Counted from the first letter of the stretch, positions 49,380 through 62,090 are shown. The stretch: DNA of 64,000 nucleotides from Monosporascus cannonballus (GCA_004154925.1 QJNS01000171.1:106909-170908), one strand, 5' to 3'. Numbers and translations: made by a program. Notes: generated from the letters alone by a model not told the origin.

Positions 49380-50800
49380 AGAAAACCCTTATTTAACAGT
49401 TTTAAGCTCGAATTCGAGAATTAGAAAAAGAAATCCGATAAATTAGGGTTACGTTATTTGTCTGAGCCTTTTTTGTCCGCATAAAACCTAAAAAGCCGGA
49501 ACTTTATAATAAAAAAGTAATCTTTAAACCTTTTTAACTTAGGTACAAATTTACTTTCGTTTCCTAAACCTTAATAATTTAGCAAATTAAATTTTAACAA
49601 TAAAAACATATTTAACGAGAAATACGGTTAATTAGTTTAAGCCAATTTTAAGAAATTTTCTGTAAATAAAAAAATCGAATAAAAAGGATTTTATTAATAA
49701 AATTCTTTGATTTTATATTAGTTTCGAAAAAAAAATATGCGATAATCTCGGTAATCCGGATAAAAAATAATTTATAGCTTAATATTTTTTGCAATTTTAT
49801 TAAAAAGAATTTACGTTTAAGTACGCCGTAATTTTTAAGAATTTTGTAATTAAAGCAAAATAAAGAAATAATAAAGCCGATATTTTTATTGATATGTTTT
49901 ATAAAAGGATAAAAAATAATATAAAAAATAAGATTATTCGAATTAAGCGATTACATGCCTTAAACCGGTATATTACAAAAATAATTAAGATTAATAATTA
50001 ATAATTTAAAAAATGATTAAAAAAAGAGATAATATGTTTTACGTTTGAGATATAATAAGTTTAACCAAGGGAAAAAACGAAACATACCTTTTATTTTTTA
50101 CGGAACGGTACCAGGACCAATGGAATTTAATGTTACTTATAAATAAAACTGGAGCGAGATTAAGTTTTTAATTATAGCAAAATAGAATATAAGATTTATA
50201 AATATAAGAAGCTTAAGAAGTTACGGTAAAATAATTAAATTTTTATACCGAAAAAATAATTTAAAAGTAATTAAAAAAATAATAGTAAAATTATTAATAT
50301 AATTTAAGTTAAATATATATTAGGCTTATAATTAAAGATCTAATAAGGATTATTACGATAAAAAATCCAATAAAAAATGTAGAAAGTTAAAAAATTAGCT
50401 TAATAGATATTATAAGCATAATAAAAAACGTTATAGGTATAATTACGTAAATATTAAAATTAGATAGAAAAAATTTATCCCGGAATTCCTAATCGATATA
50501 ACAAAATATATGCCATATATTGTCGACGACGAAAATATCCCGATTACGAAAAATAAAAGTAATATATTTACGAATAAATTATTTATATATATTATAAAGG
50601 ATTCGATTTTCCAAACCGTACCGGAAATAATAAGAATAATAAATAATGGTATCGCTATTTTCGAATTATAACTTTAGAAAATATCCAGTAATTAATTAAA
50701 ATCAAAAGCTGGCTTAAGAAAAATAATATCCGTAAGAAAATCCTTTTTGTTATTATAAATAATATAATTACTAAACAGAAAAAAAGTTAATTTAACGTCC
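49380..50800 (+). pseudogene. G1 gag, decayed
   Basis: Same gag type as B and C: an ARIRELEKE-like N-terminal helix near 49410 and a knuckle relic NYSKIEYKIYKY near 50160. Confidence 0.65.
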
Positions 50801-51199
50801 GGTAAAGAAATGTTATTAAAAAGTTATTATAGATTTTCATTTTTAATTAATATTTATTATGAATTCCCAGAAAAGGTTTTATTAAGGACGAAATACGTTA
50901 ATTTATAAAAAATCTTTAAAACGATAATTAAGATAATATATAATAAGATATAATCGCAAATATAAAAGAATAATTTATTTAATAGGAAGAAAATTATAGA
51001 AAAATTAGAAATAATTAATATGATTTAAAGAAATAATATGCTAATAATAACGATAAATATAGTAACTTAACGTATTAAATATAATAATATAAATAAGGTT
51101 TAACAAATTCGAATAAAAATTAAAAGAAAGATGTTTTTTATAAAAAAGTTACAAAATAACGAAACCCAAAGAAATTAAAGGGAATTTTCGAAAAAGGGT

Positions 51200-53170
51200 T
51201 TAAATACGACGATAAAAAACGTTAATAACCTTATTATTTTAGAAATACGAATTAAAACGTATTAGTATATTATAATAATAGATTACGAAATTTTAATCGG
51301 GAATTATATTATACCAAATATAATTAATAAGTTTAAATTATTATAAAGATATAAGTTAAAACCTTATATAGCGATAAATATCGAAAGTTAGGAATTCATT
51401 TACAATAACGAAAAAGTTATACGCGAAATTAATTATTTCGAGATTTTTATTAAAAAATAATATTAAACGGTTAATTTCGATATTATTTTATTCGGGAATT
51501 ATAATATGATTTTAAAATTATTATAGATACGTTAATACGGAATTTTGATTAATAGCGAAATTAGTTAAATAAAATATATTTTATTTTTTGTTAATAAACG
51601 AAAAAAAGAAACATTAAGATTTTAATATTTGATTGATAATGGCGATAAATATAAGCATAAGGACATAATAAAAACCTTATTACTTAAAAAAACAAAATAT
51701 AAAAAAAGGAATATTAAAAAAATATAATATATTATTATTATTATCAAAACGGAATTAAAATAACTAAATAACAACCTAAAATAATAACTTTAAAAATCAA
51801 AAACTTTAATTAATATATTATTATAATATTATAAATATAAATAGCTTTTTAAAAAAAAAGTTCGATATAAAATTACCAAAATATAGCGAATAGAAGTATA
51901 AAATAATTTTTAAAAAAAGATTTTCGACAAAGTTTTACCTTATTTATAATATTAGCAAAAGCGAATTGCGTATTTTTAAAGAATATCTGGAAAATTGGTT
52001 ACAAAAAGAATAAATTTAACCTTTAAAGTTACTAATAGGTTATTTAATATTTTTTGTATTTAAAAAAACGGAAAATTATAATTTATAATTATTTGTTAAT
52101 AATTAAATAATATTATAATTAAAAATTAAATATTATTACTTTTAATTATGGAAATAAAAAACCGAATTTATAAAATTAAGTGGTTTATAGTATTCCACTT
52201 TAAAAATAAATATAACTTTATTAAAATTAAAAAAAATATAAATAAAAAATAACTTTTAAAATAAAATACGAATTGTTTAAATATTTGGTTATATTAATAG
52301 GATTTATAAATATACCGATAACCTTTTGGCGAATAATTAATTAAGTATTATAAAAATATTCCGTTATTTTCGTTATTTCTTATTTCGACGATATTCTTAT
52401 TTTCTTAAAAACGAAAAAAATATACGTAAAATACGTTTATAAAGTTTTTTAAGCTTTATAAAATATAAAATTATTTACTAACGCAAAAAGAATTAATTTT
52501 ATATATAAAAATTAAAATATCTGGAATATATTATTACTTTAAGACATATTAAGATAAACCTTAAGAAAATCGTTATAATTACAAAATAGCCAATATTAAT
52601 AATAATTAAAAAAAGTACAGATATTCCTTAAATTCGTTAATTATTATAAGACATTTATTCGAAATTTTAGCAAACTTATTATACCCTTAACGAAATTTAC
52701 GAAAAAAAATTAAATAAATACCAAATACGAAAAAGATATTTTAAAAAATTAAGAATACGATAATTAACAAATTAATATTAATTCTATACGATCCAAACCG
52801 TTTTATTAAGCTAAAAACCGATATTTTAATTTACGGATTAAATATACTAATTAGATAATAAAATAATTAAGGCAAATTATATTTTATTATATTTTTTTCG
52901 TATAAATTATAAAGAACCGAATTTAATTACGATATTCCAAATTCGAAATTTATAATTATTATTATAATATTTCAAAAATTTAAGTATATCTTAAAAAGAA
53001 ATTTATATTAAATTAAGGTTTATACGGATTTTCAAGATTTTACTTAATTTATTATAACCAAGGAATTTATAAAATAATAATTTCGATACGTAAAATAATT
53101 AACGAATTTCGATTTCGTTATTATTTTTAAAAAGAATTCCAAAAATAATTAAACCAATATTTTAAATAAA
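51200..53170 (+). pseudogene. G1 retropepsin, RT and RNase H, decayed
   Basis: The protease block (IVDYE) is near 51285. RT has an intact active site SYFDDILIF, with YFDD at 52381-52392. The relic of RNase H runs to about 53170. Confidence 0.7.
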
Positions 53171-53199
53171 CGACCAAATTTCAAAAAAAATAATTAAAA

Positions 53200-54600
53200 T
53201 TAATTATATAATTTTCGATAATATTATAAAAGAATATTTACGTTTATAACAGATTACGATAATTCGGGTAATACTTTTCGATATATATTAAAGGATTTAA
53301 TAATATAATAATAATTTTCCAGAAAATCAAAATTTAAATAAAATATAAATTTTAAAATAATATTAACAGGATTTAAAACGAAAAATATCTAAATATTAGT
53401 AATACGGATATCCAAAGATTTATAAAACCTTAAAGGAATTTTAACGTATATATATTTTTTTTAAATTAAAATTAACAATATAAAAATTTATATAATAATA
53501 CGATATTTACGCCAAAGTAAAAGCTCGACAATATAAGCTATATAAAAAATTATAATTATTATTAATTATAAAACGGTTATAATATTTAATTAAATTCGAT
53601 TTTATTATTAAATTTTTTATATCAAAAAATCTAATTACAAAAATATATTACAATAATATTTTCGTAATTGTCGATCGATTTACGAAATTTTCTTATTTTT
53701 TACCATTTTATAAGGATACGAACGCCGAACAAATAATATATATTTTCTTTAAAAATATTTTTAACATATACTAATTATTAATAAAAATTATTTCAAATAA
53801 AAGATTAATATTTGTATTTAAATTTTGGCAAAATCTTATAATATAAATCGGCCTAAATTATAAATTATTTAGCGTATTTAAATTATAAATAAATAAATAA
53901 ATAAATAAAATAAATCCAATTTTAAAATTTTATTTACGATATTATATTAATTATAAATAAAATAGTTAAGTTAAGAAATTATTAATTATATAACTAACGT
54001 ATAATATTAGTTACTATAAAAATATTAAGATAATATTTCCGACCGTAAATTTTGGTTTTATTTTAAAAAATTACAAAAAAATATGCGATAACGGTCCTAT
54101 TAATGTTAAAATAATTTTTACATAAAAATAATTACGATAACTATATTAAAAAGTTAAAATAAAATTAAAAGTCGTACGAAATTAAATAAATAAATATTAT
54201 AACCAAAAAAATTAAAAGGATTAATTTTCGAAAAAAGGAAAATGGTTTTTTTATTACAAAAAAACATTTAAATAAAACGACCTAGTAAAAAACTTAATTT
54301 CAAGTATATCGGTCCATATAAAATCGCCAAAAAAAACCTTAGAAAATAATTACTAATTAGAATTTCCATTAAAAGTCAAACTTTATTTAATTTTTTAATG
54401 TTTTTTTGAATTAATAACAAATATAATTAAAGTACATACGGCATAAAATAATATAAAAATGGAAGATAAATAGGTATACGAAATAAAAAGGATTTTTTAT
54501 ATGCGAAAACAAAATAGATTTATCTAATACCTAATTAAATGGAAAAAATATCCAGAATCCGAAAATACCTGAAAACCTGTTAAGAACCTTATTAGGGCAT
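53200..54600 (+). pseudogene. G1 integrase and chromodomain, decayed
   Basis: VDRFTKF is near 53670 and the HPQTDGQTER relic near 53870. A chromodomain relic (FYMRKQNRFI-YLIKW, then KKYPESENT) lies near 54490-54580. Confidence 0.7.
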
Positions 54601-54659
54601 AACGCCTATTAAAAAAATTTTATTAGTAATAACGGAGCTATCCGAAATAAAGGTATTTT

Positions 54660-55200
54660 AGTTTATAAAATCTAAAAAGGGAAATCCTTAATTTATCGCA
54701 TTTTAATTAATAACGTTTACCTTATCTAAGGCCTGTATTTCCACTATAGATTTTGACTTTAATTACGCAAGGTTGTTAGGATCGTCCAAGGATTAAAGGG
54801 TACGATTAACGAACTTCGCACCTTGGAATTGATAATGTTGACGTTAACGACATATACGAGAAAAACGCGTAAGAATTTCGGTTAAAGATTTTTCGGCCGC
54901 TAACTTTTCTTTTTTTAATTTTTTCGATTCCGCGATATGACGATTAATTATGGAAACGGGGATTCCTGTTCCGTCGTATGAACGTTTTCGACGAACGCAT
55001 TTTTTATAACGAAAAACCTTATTTATTATTTGGTAATTCAGCAACCGAACGGAATAAAAAGAATAAGGTATTACGTTAAAACTTTTAAATTTAATTAAAT
55101 TAGCCAGGGCAAATCGTTATTCGGATTTGCGAAAACGACGTTTAGATATATCGGAAAATATATTAAACGGATGCAGAAAGCTTATCGAAAAAAAAAGAAA
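54660..55200 (-). pseudogene. antisense Cys-motif/coiled-coil ORF of G1
   Basis: The minus strand is open for 66 codons at 54844-55044: KCVRRKRSYDGTGIPVSIIN (SYDGTG is SCDGTG after RIP), then an ESKKLKKEKLAAEKSLTEIL helix. The frame continues past RIP stops through GAKFVNRTLQSLDDP near 54790-54830. It shows the same motif order as B1 and B2, in the same place and orientation. Confidence 0.65.
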
Positions 55201-55235
55201 ATATTAAGGGCAAGATTTGTAAAAGAGGAAAATCG

Positions 55236-55639
55236 TATTATGGCATAACGAATCACGGTTTCCAAAAACGGTCTATTATAATTTAATCATAAGTACGCGG
55301 TAAGGCGGGTTACGTAATAGATCACCAACTTACTGGTGGTAAGCTAATAAGCCGGATTATTAACTTATTAATGGTAAACTAATAAACCGAATTACCAATT
55401 TACTAATAATAATCTAGCTAATAAAAATAAGATATATATGCTTATTAATTCCATAGTTTAAATAATTTTAATTTATAATACTTATTAATATTAATTATTT
55501 GTAATATGTTTTTATACTTTTAATATTAAAAGACGTAATACGATCACTATATTTATTACTTAGATTTTTACGATACTTCTGCTAACATAAACCCGTCGAC
55601 TTAAGGTTTAATAGTTGGTTAAACCTCCTGGCTGTCATA
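55236..55639 (+). repeat. G1 3' LTR
   Basis: 404 bp, the same length as the 5' LTR. It ends ggctgtcata (from gtcaca). Confidence 0.9.
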
Positions 55640-55912
55640 TAGAAAAAAAGAAAATATAAACGTAAAGAAAAAAAGAAAAAAAGAAAAAAAATAAGATTAA
55701 AAAACGAATTTGATAAGAACTTAAACGAAATATAATTAATTACGTAATATAATACGTATTATTTATTACGGTGATTATTTACAACATAATATAATTAACG
55801 TACTTATAACGGGAAATTATCGGCAAATATACGTAACCAAATTTAAATAATATATTACATTAAATTAATAATAATGCTATTAAGATTTAATAACTTAAAA
55901 AAGAGTAATAAC

Positions 55913-56119
55913 TATACAAATATAATCTCTATAAGGATAAGGCTGGTAACCGACCAGCTACTAATCAGCTACCGATCCATTTACTAATATAAATCCACTA
56001 TCTGGCAGCTAATGAGAAACGCCAAATAAAAGTAACCTAATATATTTATTTCTTAGAATATATTTTGCGACTGGTTGGAGATCATCTTACCCAAGTTCAC
56101 AGCTGTCCATTATTTTACA
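55913..56119 (+). repeat. K2 3' LTR
   Basis: 207 bp, the inverted counterpart of 3759-3965. It starts tatacaaatataatc (decayed) and ends ccattattttaca. Confidence 0.85.
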
Positions 56120-56163
56120 TTAAGACGAATATAAATTATCAAATTTGTTCGGGTTAATATAGC

Positions 56164-56369
56164 TGTAAGATAATGGATAGCTGTGAGCCGGGTGAGGTGA
56201 TCTCCGACCAGTCGTAAAGCAGATTCCAAGAAGTGAATGTATTAGGTTACTTCCGTCTGGCGTCTCCCACTAGCTGCCAGATGGTGGATTTATATTAGTG
56301 AGTGGGTCGGTGGCTGATCGGTGGCTGATCGGCTACCAGCCTCATTCTCATAGGGGCTGTATTCTCACA
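56164..56369 (-). mobile_element. solo LTR of family K, almost free of RIP
   Basis: 206 bp with a perfect TSD atagc (56159-56163 and 56370-56374). It is the best preserved K LTR, and its TG...CA ends are intact. It lies just outside K2 and supplies the reference for reading the decayed K LTRs. Orientation is given relative to K1. Confidence 0.9.
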
Positions 56370-56374
56370 ATAGC

Positions 56375-57032
56375 TAGTTAACGAAATTTTTTTTTTCTTC
56401 TTTGATAGATAATTCTTTTTAATAATTTAAAAAGAAAATCGAGAATTTTCGTAAGGGCATCGAAAACGAGCCCACTTTTCTGCCAGTTGAACTGAGGCCT
56501 TACTAGCTCGTTACGGGAATATGTAATTTAATTGGTTCATTTTAATGCCCCAAAGTTGTGCACCAAAATGCATCAAAACTGGAGAATGAGCCAGCAGGGG
56601 GCTGAGTTAGCTGAGGTAACAAAGAGATAGGGAAGCACAAATCTCTATGTAAATACAAGAGATGTGGGGTACGCGTTGTCCAGCCCTCACATAACTCCCG
56701 GCCAGTAGCGGCCTGCGTTTCCAACCTCCAACTTGACAACCAATCGCACAGCTGTTGCCAACTGCCACCGCCCTCACCCACAAACTGTTTTATGGATATT
56801 ATTAAGTAATAGTTTGGTATTATTAATAAATCCGTCAAGTATATCTCGCAAATGTTACTACAATGTTCGTTATTGTTGAATGACGGTCACAGAGGTATAT
56901 GAGTGTACCTACGACCTATGGAACGAAGCCAACAGCCCCATGGGAAATCGGGCCTCGTGCAACGCCTGATGGTACCCCTGCCTGTCGCCCCATTCGTGTC
57001 ATACCATCAAGAGTGACCTTGTATCGCCAACC
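56375..57032. other. transition out of the AT block and GH16 upstream region
   Basis: About 90 bp of AT-rich sequence follow the solo LTR. Composition then becomes normal from about 56465. A minus-strand open frame at 56542-56838 (98 codons) shows no domain and is not called. The last 200 bp presumably hold the GH16 promoter. No clear TATA box was identified. Confidence 0.4.
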
Positions 57033-58271
57033 ATGTCGTTCTTCAACCAGCTAAAGAATAAGGCCGAGGAGTTTCTCCCTTTCGGTCAGAATAGAGGGCA
57101 ACAGGGTTCCGGCTCTTCCCCTCACCAAAACTACCCCGGCCGATCATACCAGCATGCGCCCCCAGGACAGTGGCAGCAGCCTCCTCCTGGACAGTGGCAG
57201 CAACCTCCCCCAGGACAGTGGTATCAACCTCCTCCAGGACAATGGCACCAGCCATCTCCGGGACAATGGTATCCACCCCCCCAAGGTCAATGGCAACAAC
57301 CCCCTCCCGGGCAGTGGCAGCAACCTCCGCCAGAACAATGGCAGCAAACTCCACCGCCACCCCCTCCGCCGCCCTACGGTAGCCACCCTAATGACGCGCC
57401 GCCCCCCGTCCCAACCGGCTCCCGCCCGGGTGAGACTCCGCCCGACGCTCAGGGCCCAGGGGTCTACTGGCGCCCTAACTTCAGCGCCGGCATCCCGGTG
57501 GGCGAGGAGTTCGAGCAGAAGCAGGGCCACGGCGACCCGTGGGGGTGGGGCAACAATGAGCTGCAGTACTACACGGCGGAGCCGTCGAACAGCTTCTACA
57601 CTCCGGACGGGAAGCTCGTGCTGCGCGCCGTGTCGCGGCCGGCGCACCCGGACCCGGAGGCGCGCTGGACGTCGGCGCGGCTCGTGAGCCGGCGCACGCT
57701 GGCGCGGCCCGACGGCTGCCTGACTGCCTGGCTCACGCTGCCGTGCGCCGAGGGCATCTGGCCCGCCTTCTGGATGCTGCCGCGCGAGCCCTTCGTCTGG
57801 CCCCACGAGGGCGAGGTCGACATCGCCGAGACCTGGAACGCCGACTGCCAGAACCACTCGTGCCTGCACTGGGGCTTCTTCACCCCCGAGGACACGCCCA
57901 AGCACCTCGTGCGCCAGACCCACATCCCGGACATGGCCCACCGGCCCGTGCGCTTCGACTTCGCGTGGCGCTGCGGCGGCACGGGGATCCGCGAGGAGGA
58001 CGGCAAGTCCGCCGGCGGTGGTAGGTTAATGTGGTACGTGGACGGGCGGCCCGTCATGAGGAACATCATGCCGCCGGGCACGAGGCCCATCGAGGACTGG
58101 TGCATCCTGCTCAATGTGGCGATGGGTGGAAACGTATGTCAGGGCAAAGAGCCCCGCGAGGGCGCGTACGACTTGGTCGTGCATGGTCTACAGCTGACCG
58201 AAGCCCCTGAGGGCGGATGGGGAAGATTCGAGAATGACTGGCATCATTGCGTCGATGGAGCTGTTATGTGA
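57033..58271 (+). CDS. glycoside hydrolase family 16 protein with Pro/Gln-rich repeat N-terminus
   Basis: Single-exon gene, 412 residues. Residues 1-18 form an amphipathic start (FFNQLKNKAEEFLPF) with no signal peptide. Residues about 40-108 are eight QQPPPGQW-like octads ending in a Pro run. The catalytic region follows from about 140, with VYWRPNFSAG, a WGNNELQYYT segment and, at residues 261-266, EVDIAE. The last matches the GH16 signature E-x-D-x-x-E, with Glu261 as nucleophile and Glu266 as acid/base (family knowledge). Downstream WYVDGRPV and NVAMGG fit the beta-sandwich. GH16 enzymes cleave beta-1,3 or beta-1,3-1,4 glucans or remodel cell-wall glucan. Without a leader the cellular site is unclear. 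The catalytic part is very GC-rich compared with its surroundings. The start at 57033 is the first Met in frame. Confidence 0.88.
   Translation: MSFFNQLKNKAEEFLPFGQNRGQQGSGSSPHQNYPGRSYQHAPPGQWQQPPPGQWQQPPPGQWYQPPPGQWHQPSPGQWYPPPQGQWQQPPPGQWQQPPPEQWQQTPPPPPPPPYGSHPNDAPPPVPTGSRPGETPPDAQGPGVYWRPNFSAGIPVGEEFEQKQGHGDPWGWGNNELQYYTAEPSNSFYTPDGKLVLRAVSRPAHPDPEARWTSARLVSRRTLARPDGCLTAWLTLPCAEGIWPAFWMLPREPFVWPHEGEVDIAETWNADCQNHSCLHWGFFTPEDTPKHLVRQTHIPDMAHRPVRFDFAWRCGGTGIREEDGKSAGGGRLMWYVDGRPVMRNIMPPGTRPIEDWCILLNVAMGGNVCQGKEPREGAYDLVVHGLQLTEAPEGGWGRFENDWHHCVDGAVM
57154..57351 (+). repeat. 24-bp tandem coding repeat (PPPGQW octads)
   Basis: Eight in-frame copies of a 24-base unit (consensus cctccaggacagtggcagcaa plus one codon) encode QQPPPGQW with variants YQ, HQ, YP and EQW. 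Such a repeat is prone to length change and could differ between strains. Confidence 0.85.
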
Positions 58272-60539
58272 GAGCCGAAACCGATAGTTACTTGAGCTAT
58301 ACGCTGATCTTCGATTTTAACTCTGCCGCTGTTCCTACCGCCATCCCGAACCTGTAGAGGCTAGGGTAGTATTTTATCATGCTTTTCCATACTTTATCCA
58401 AGTCTCTCATGGTATGGTTGTTGGGTTTCAGATAAAAGGCGCAGCAGCGTGAAAGGCTAGAAAAGGCTGTCCCACAGGAGCCTCGCAGGTAGGTAGTATT
58501 GGTGATGACCAGTAACGCCTTCCATCCACTAATATGTAGGCGCAAAAGGCCCCATTAGTACACCTGGGACCCCTGTTATATGGCCCCTAGGTCCTGGTTC
58601 TAGGGAGTTCCACCGAATTCCCTCCCACTAGGTCTGTGGTCTGTATAAACGGCTACAAGCGGCGGCCGTTTCCAAGGGCAATTAGACGGCCATTAACCCT
58701 TACAGACTTGATGATAGTAATTGACGGGAAAAAAGTGCTACGGCACAGGCCATGTGCCATGAAGCTTGTTGCCCTTGACAGTATAGGCCCTTTTCACTCT
58801 CCAGATTCCCCGGCCCTCCCGCCAGAAACACCGCGTTGGTTCAACTGGGCTTAAATCGTTAGTCGGACCACGTAAAACGGATTGAGAGGAGGACATGCCG
58901 TGCACCGAGACAATGAGGCTGCCTAGATGTAGGAGTTCAGATGAAGGATCCAACACCTCCTGGATAATTGTGCCGTTCAAAAACTAATGTGCAAAATATT
59001 GGTATCATACAATAGAACGGGCGAGTAGTATCAAGGGGAACATGGAAGTCTATATGGACGGAAACATCTTGTAAATATCTTCTGATTCCCTATACTTAAC
59101 ACAAGAACTAGAGGATAATACTGGTTTGAATATGCTCACAGTCAGACTTCTTACTGATTTCGATGGAACATTTAAGAGACTGGCAGCAACGTGTCCTTGC
59201 TGCCCTGCCTAAGACTCAATATCCGAACTTAGCATGGCCGCTGGAATCCCCTGCCAGAAAGTGCAAGAACCTAAAGATTATCCTACATAACCCGACGCGT
59301 TACCGAGGAGTGGTACGGGAATATATACTTAAAACTGCTACTTTCTATCCGACCACTCCCCAGGAAAGCCTTGCTAAGCACAGAGCGTTGATGATAACGG
59401 GAAGAGCGGGAGAAATCACGCGCCCCGGACAATAACTAGTCTACAGGGCATTGTGGTTTGAACCTATAGTAAGCCCAAATATACATCAAGTGAGTCTTAC
59501 AGTCGCAGGTTTGGCACTGCTGACTTCCCATCAACATTGGGGATCATGCCATTTCTACTTGGTTTGAATAGGAGCACTAAGAATTCCGCGCAATTCGACG
59601 AACTTATGGCACTGGCATCAATCTACCGATCATGCTGGTCCACGCATGCTACATGCCTCCTCTAGCAAAGCCAGGCACTGTTGCCTTGAATGGTATCGTC
59701 ATATTGTTTATAGAATCGCCATTTGGTATCCCAAAGAGACTGTGCGTAAAAGCAATGGCCAAACCTGACGGCTAATGCCTGATCTTTCCACAGGTTTAAG
59801 CACAACCATATATAAGGCGAGTTCTTATTATCGGCTTGCCCCTTGTGGTGGCTTGTAAAAACGGAGAGCGCAAACTAGGGATTGCATGATGCATTATTTC
59901 TGGGCACTTAGCATGATATCTATGCAAATCTTTAATTATCATATAAGCGCGATTTTAATCCCGCCCCTTTTCCTTATTAAAATTAAAGCCCGGCGTACTC
60001 TATGTTGCCAGGCAACAACATCCTACATTACGAGCGACAGGCTAGCGATTGCATAGAACAGGGCTCGACAAGAGGATATAGAAGTTATGGACCTAAGTAT
60101 TGTTCCTTCCCCGACCTTCCAAAGGTTGCACAATGGGGAGCAAAGCTCTTTATATGTACACCTTCTTCGAAGTTCCCAACATGCACCTAACAGAGTACCT
60201 CATTTTGGGTGCTCCTATCCCTAGGAGTGAAGAAGCGGCGAGATATAAAGGACCGAAGCCATCGCCATCTCCCAAAAGGGACGCTGCCATCAACATCGAC
60301 ACTGTCGAAACCTTTTAACAATAATGCTGGGGTCATTCTTCAAAGCGGCCTCACCAGCACTACCGTCGATCTCTTATTACCCAATTTAATCTATCTTAAG
60401 ATCTTATCTCAGGAGGCCGTATCGCTCGACGCTCCTCAGAGGAACCCACCGCGACGGTAGCAAAGTAGAATCAACAGACTGAACCTACGACCTTTATATC
60501 TATCCCTCGCCAAGATCCCTTTTATGCAGTGGCTAACCT
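58272..60539. other. intergenic region, no supported gene
   Basis: Normal composition and many short open frames on both strands (for example 59163-59435 plus, 90 codons). None has a recognisable domain, a homologue in the window or convincing splice sites. It may contain decayed gene pieces or lncRNA, but nothing can be assigned. Confidence 0.4.
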
Positions 60540-62090
60540 GCCAGTTCTGGGCTGGCTTGCCGTTCCTGGCAGTTGCTTCTTCTCTCCACCTTTCACATAT
60601 TAAGAACGCATAGCGAAACTTCTAATACATAGTGCTCCTTAAAACTTCCCCAATATGCACCTGCCACCGCTGTAGTAGGCATATCTGCACCACTGTAGCG
60701 CATTGTAGACCTCCCTTTTCCAGTGCCGCTGACCTCCCTTCCTTCACCTTCTTTGTTCTCTGCATTTTAACTCCTTACTGACCTCCTTTCGCAGCGTGTC
60801 TTTTACGTCAATCCTTTTGAGCTGCCGTCGACCTTCTCTCTTATAAGGCTAAGGAAGCCATTTCTTCTAACGCGTCCCTTGCACTCCTTTCGTCCGGCAC
60901 ACTCAGGCCACACCACCAAGCTGCCATGTCACTAAAGGGATGCTGAACCCAAGATTAACAGGTTGATTCTAATTAACTTTATGTGAATGCACCCACGGTC
61001 TTGGACCCGCCTAGGTAGTGCCGCGACGCCCTCTTCATAATAAGATGTTGACTTAACTATTTATCATCCTGCCCTTTAACGGGCTATCGGCCAGTTTTAT
61101 AACCGACTGCCAACTCCCCTTTTTACAAACTAGACGTTCCCATACTGTTAACCTGTCGTCGACTTCCTTTGTAATTGATAGTTTGCACCTTATTTTACAC
61201 TCAAACCGTTAGCATCCCTCCTGATTAACCTGTCATCGTCAACCTCCTTCCCTAACTTGTCATCACATATTACAACTGGTTGTCGGCCCAGTTAATCGCT
61301 CGCCGACCTGACTCCACAGCTGGCCGTCTACTTCTTACTTCACAATTTGACCACGACCTCCTGATTTACTTGTCATCGTCGACCTCCTCCCGTTTTTCTT
61401 GCCATCTCATTCTGCCACTGATCGCTGGCTTACTTAGAACTGCCTATCGACCTCGCCCTCTCAACACCTTTATTACCGGCCACCATCTTTCTGCTTGTTA
61501 ACGTTCCGGGACTGATCGTCGACTTCCCATTCCATTACTGGCCGCTGACCTCCTTCCTTTTTATTTCTATCATCGACCTCCTTCTTGACCTATTGTCAAC
61601 CCACTTTTGTCACGGACCATATATATCCCACTGAATGAGCTCGGCGTCCACCTCCTCCTAACAACTTCGTCGGTGGCCATCTCTCAGGCATTCTACAACT
61701 ACTTCGGGGGCGTTCTATGAGGCATCTTATACTCTGCTTTACAACTGACCGTCGACTTCCCACTTCATAACTGCTTGTTGGCCTCCCATTTCCTCCTAGT
61801 CGCTCCCCTCCTATTTCGTAAACTAAGCACCGACACCCTTTCTACTTGTCGTCGGCCTCCTTCCATTTCAACTCTCACCGCCGACCTTCTTCCTTTACTT
61901 ATTGACGATCCCAAGTCTGTACTAAGCACGGACCTCCTAGTTCGCAAACTGGGCGCCGACCTCCCTTCCCCTCGTCATCAACCTCCTCCCATGTTACCTT
62001 TCACATCCTGCCTCCTTCATTCAACTCCCTGTCGATCGGTCATCACAAATTCTCGTCAACAATATACAACTATTTCCGCACCGCTTTCTA
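60540..62090 (+). repeat. degenerate pyrimidine-rich array (period roughly 40-50 bp)
   Basis: Over about 1.5 kb the plus strand is dominated by C and T, with a recurring core resembling ctgnccgtcgacctccttcc. Examples are near 60833, 61154, 61215, 61376, 61517, 61569, 61749, 61853 and 61946. Spacing is irregular and copies are diverged. Open frames here are by-products. It ends just before the F-box relic. Confidence 0.55.

Larger units (their letters stand above)
48900..55639 (+). mobile_element. G1: chromovirus-type gypsy retrotransposon inserted in K2
   Basis: 404-bp LTRs at 48900-49303 and 55236-55639 and a perfect TSD tagaa (48895-48899 and 55640-55644). It is 6.74 kb. Gag, pol, chromodomain and antisense ORF are arranged as in B and C, and the LTR 3' ends are related, but U3 is unique. 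Confidence 0.93.
47843..56119 (+). mobile_element. K2: 5'-truncated family K element carrying G1
   Basis: Contains the downstream ORF (47850-48899), its continuation after G1 (55645-55912) and a 207-bp 3' LTR (55913-56119). Gag and pol are missing, and the element begins at the E1 LTR. A purine-rich tract directly precedes the 3' LTR. It is the inverted counterpart of the left end of K1. Confidence 0.75.

Noticed and set aside
53890..53925. aaat/aata tandem tracts in the AT block resembling a CRISPR-like or satellite array
   Set aside because: Short simple repeats produced by RIP within the integrase region; no spacer pattern and a eukaryotic context.
57144..57941. Long minus-strand and alternative-frame plus-strand open frames over the GH16 gene
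   Set aside because: By-products of the high GC content and of the 24-bp repeat; low-complexity composition and no domain.
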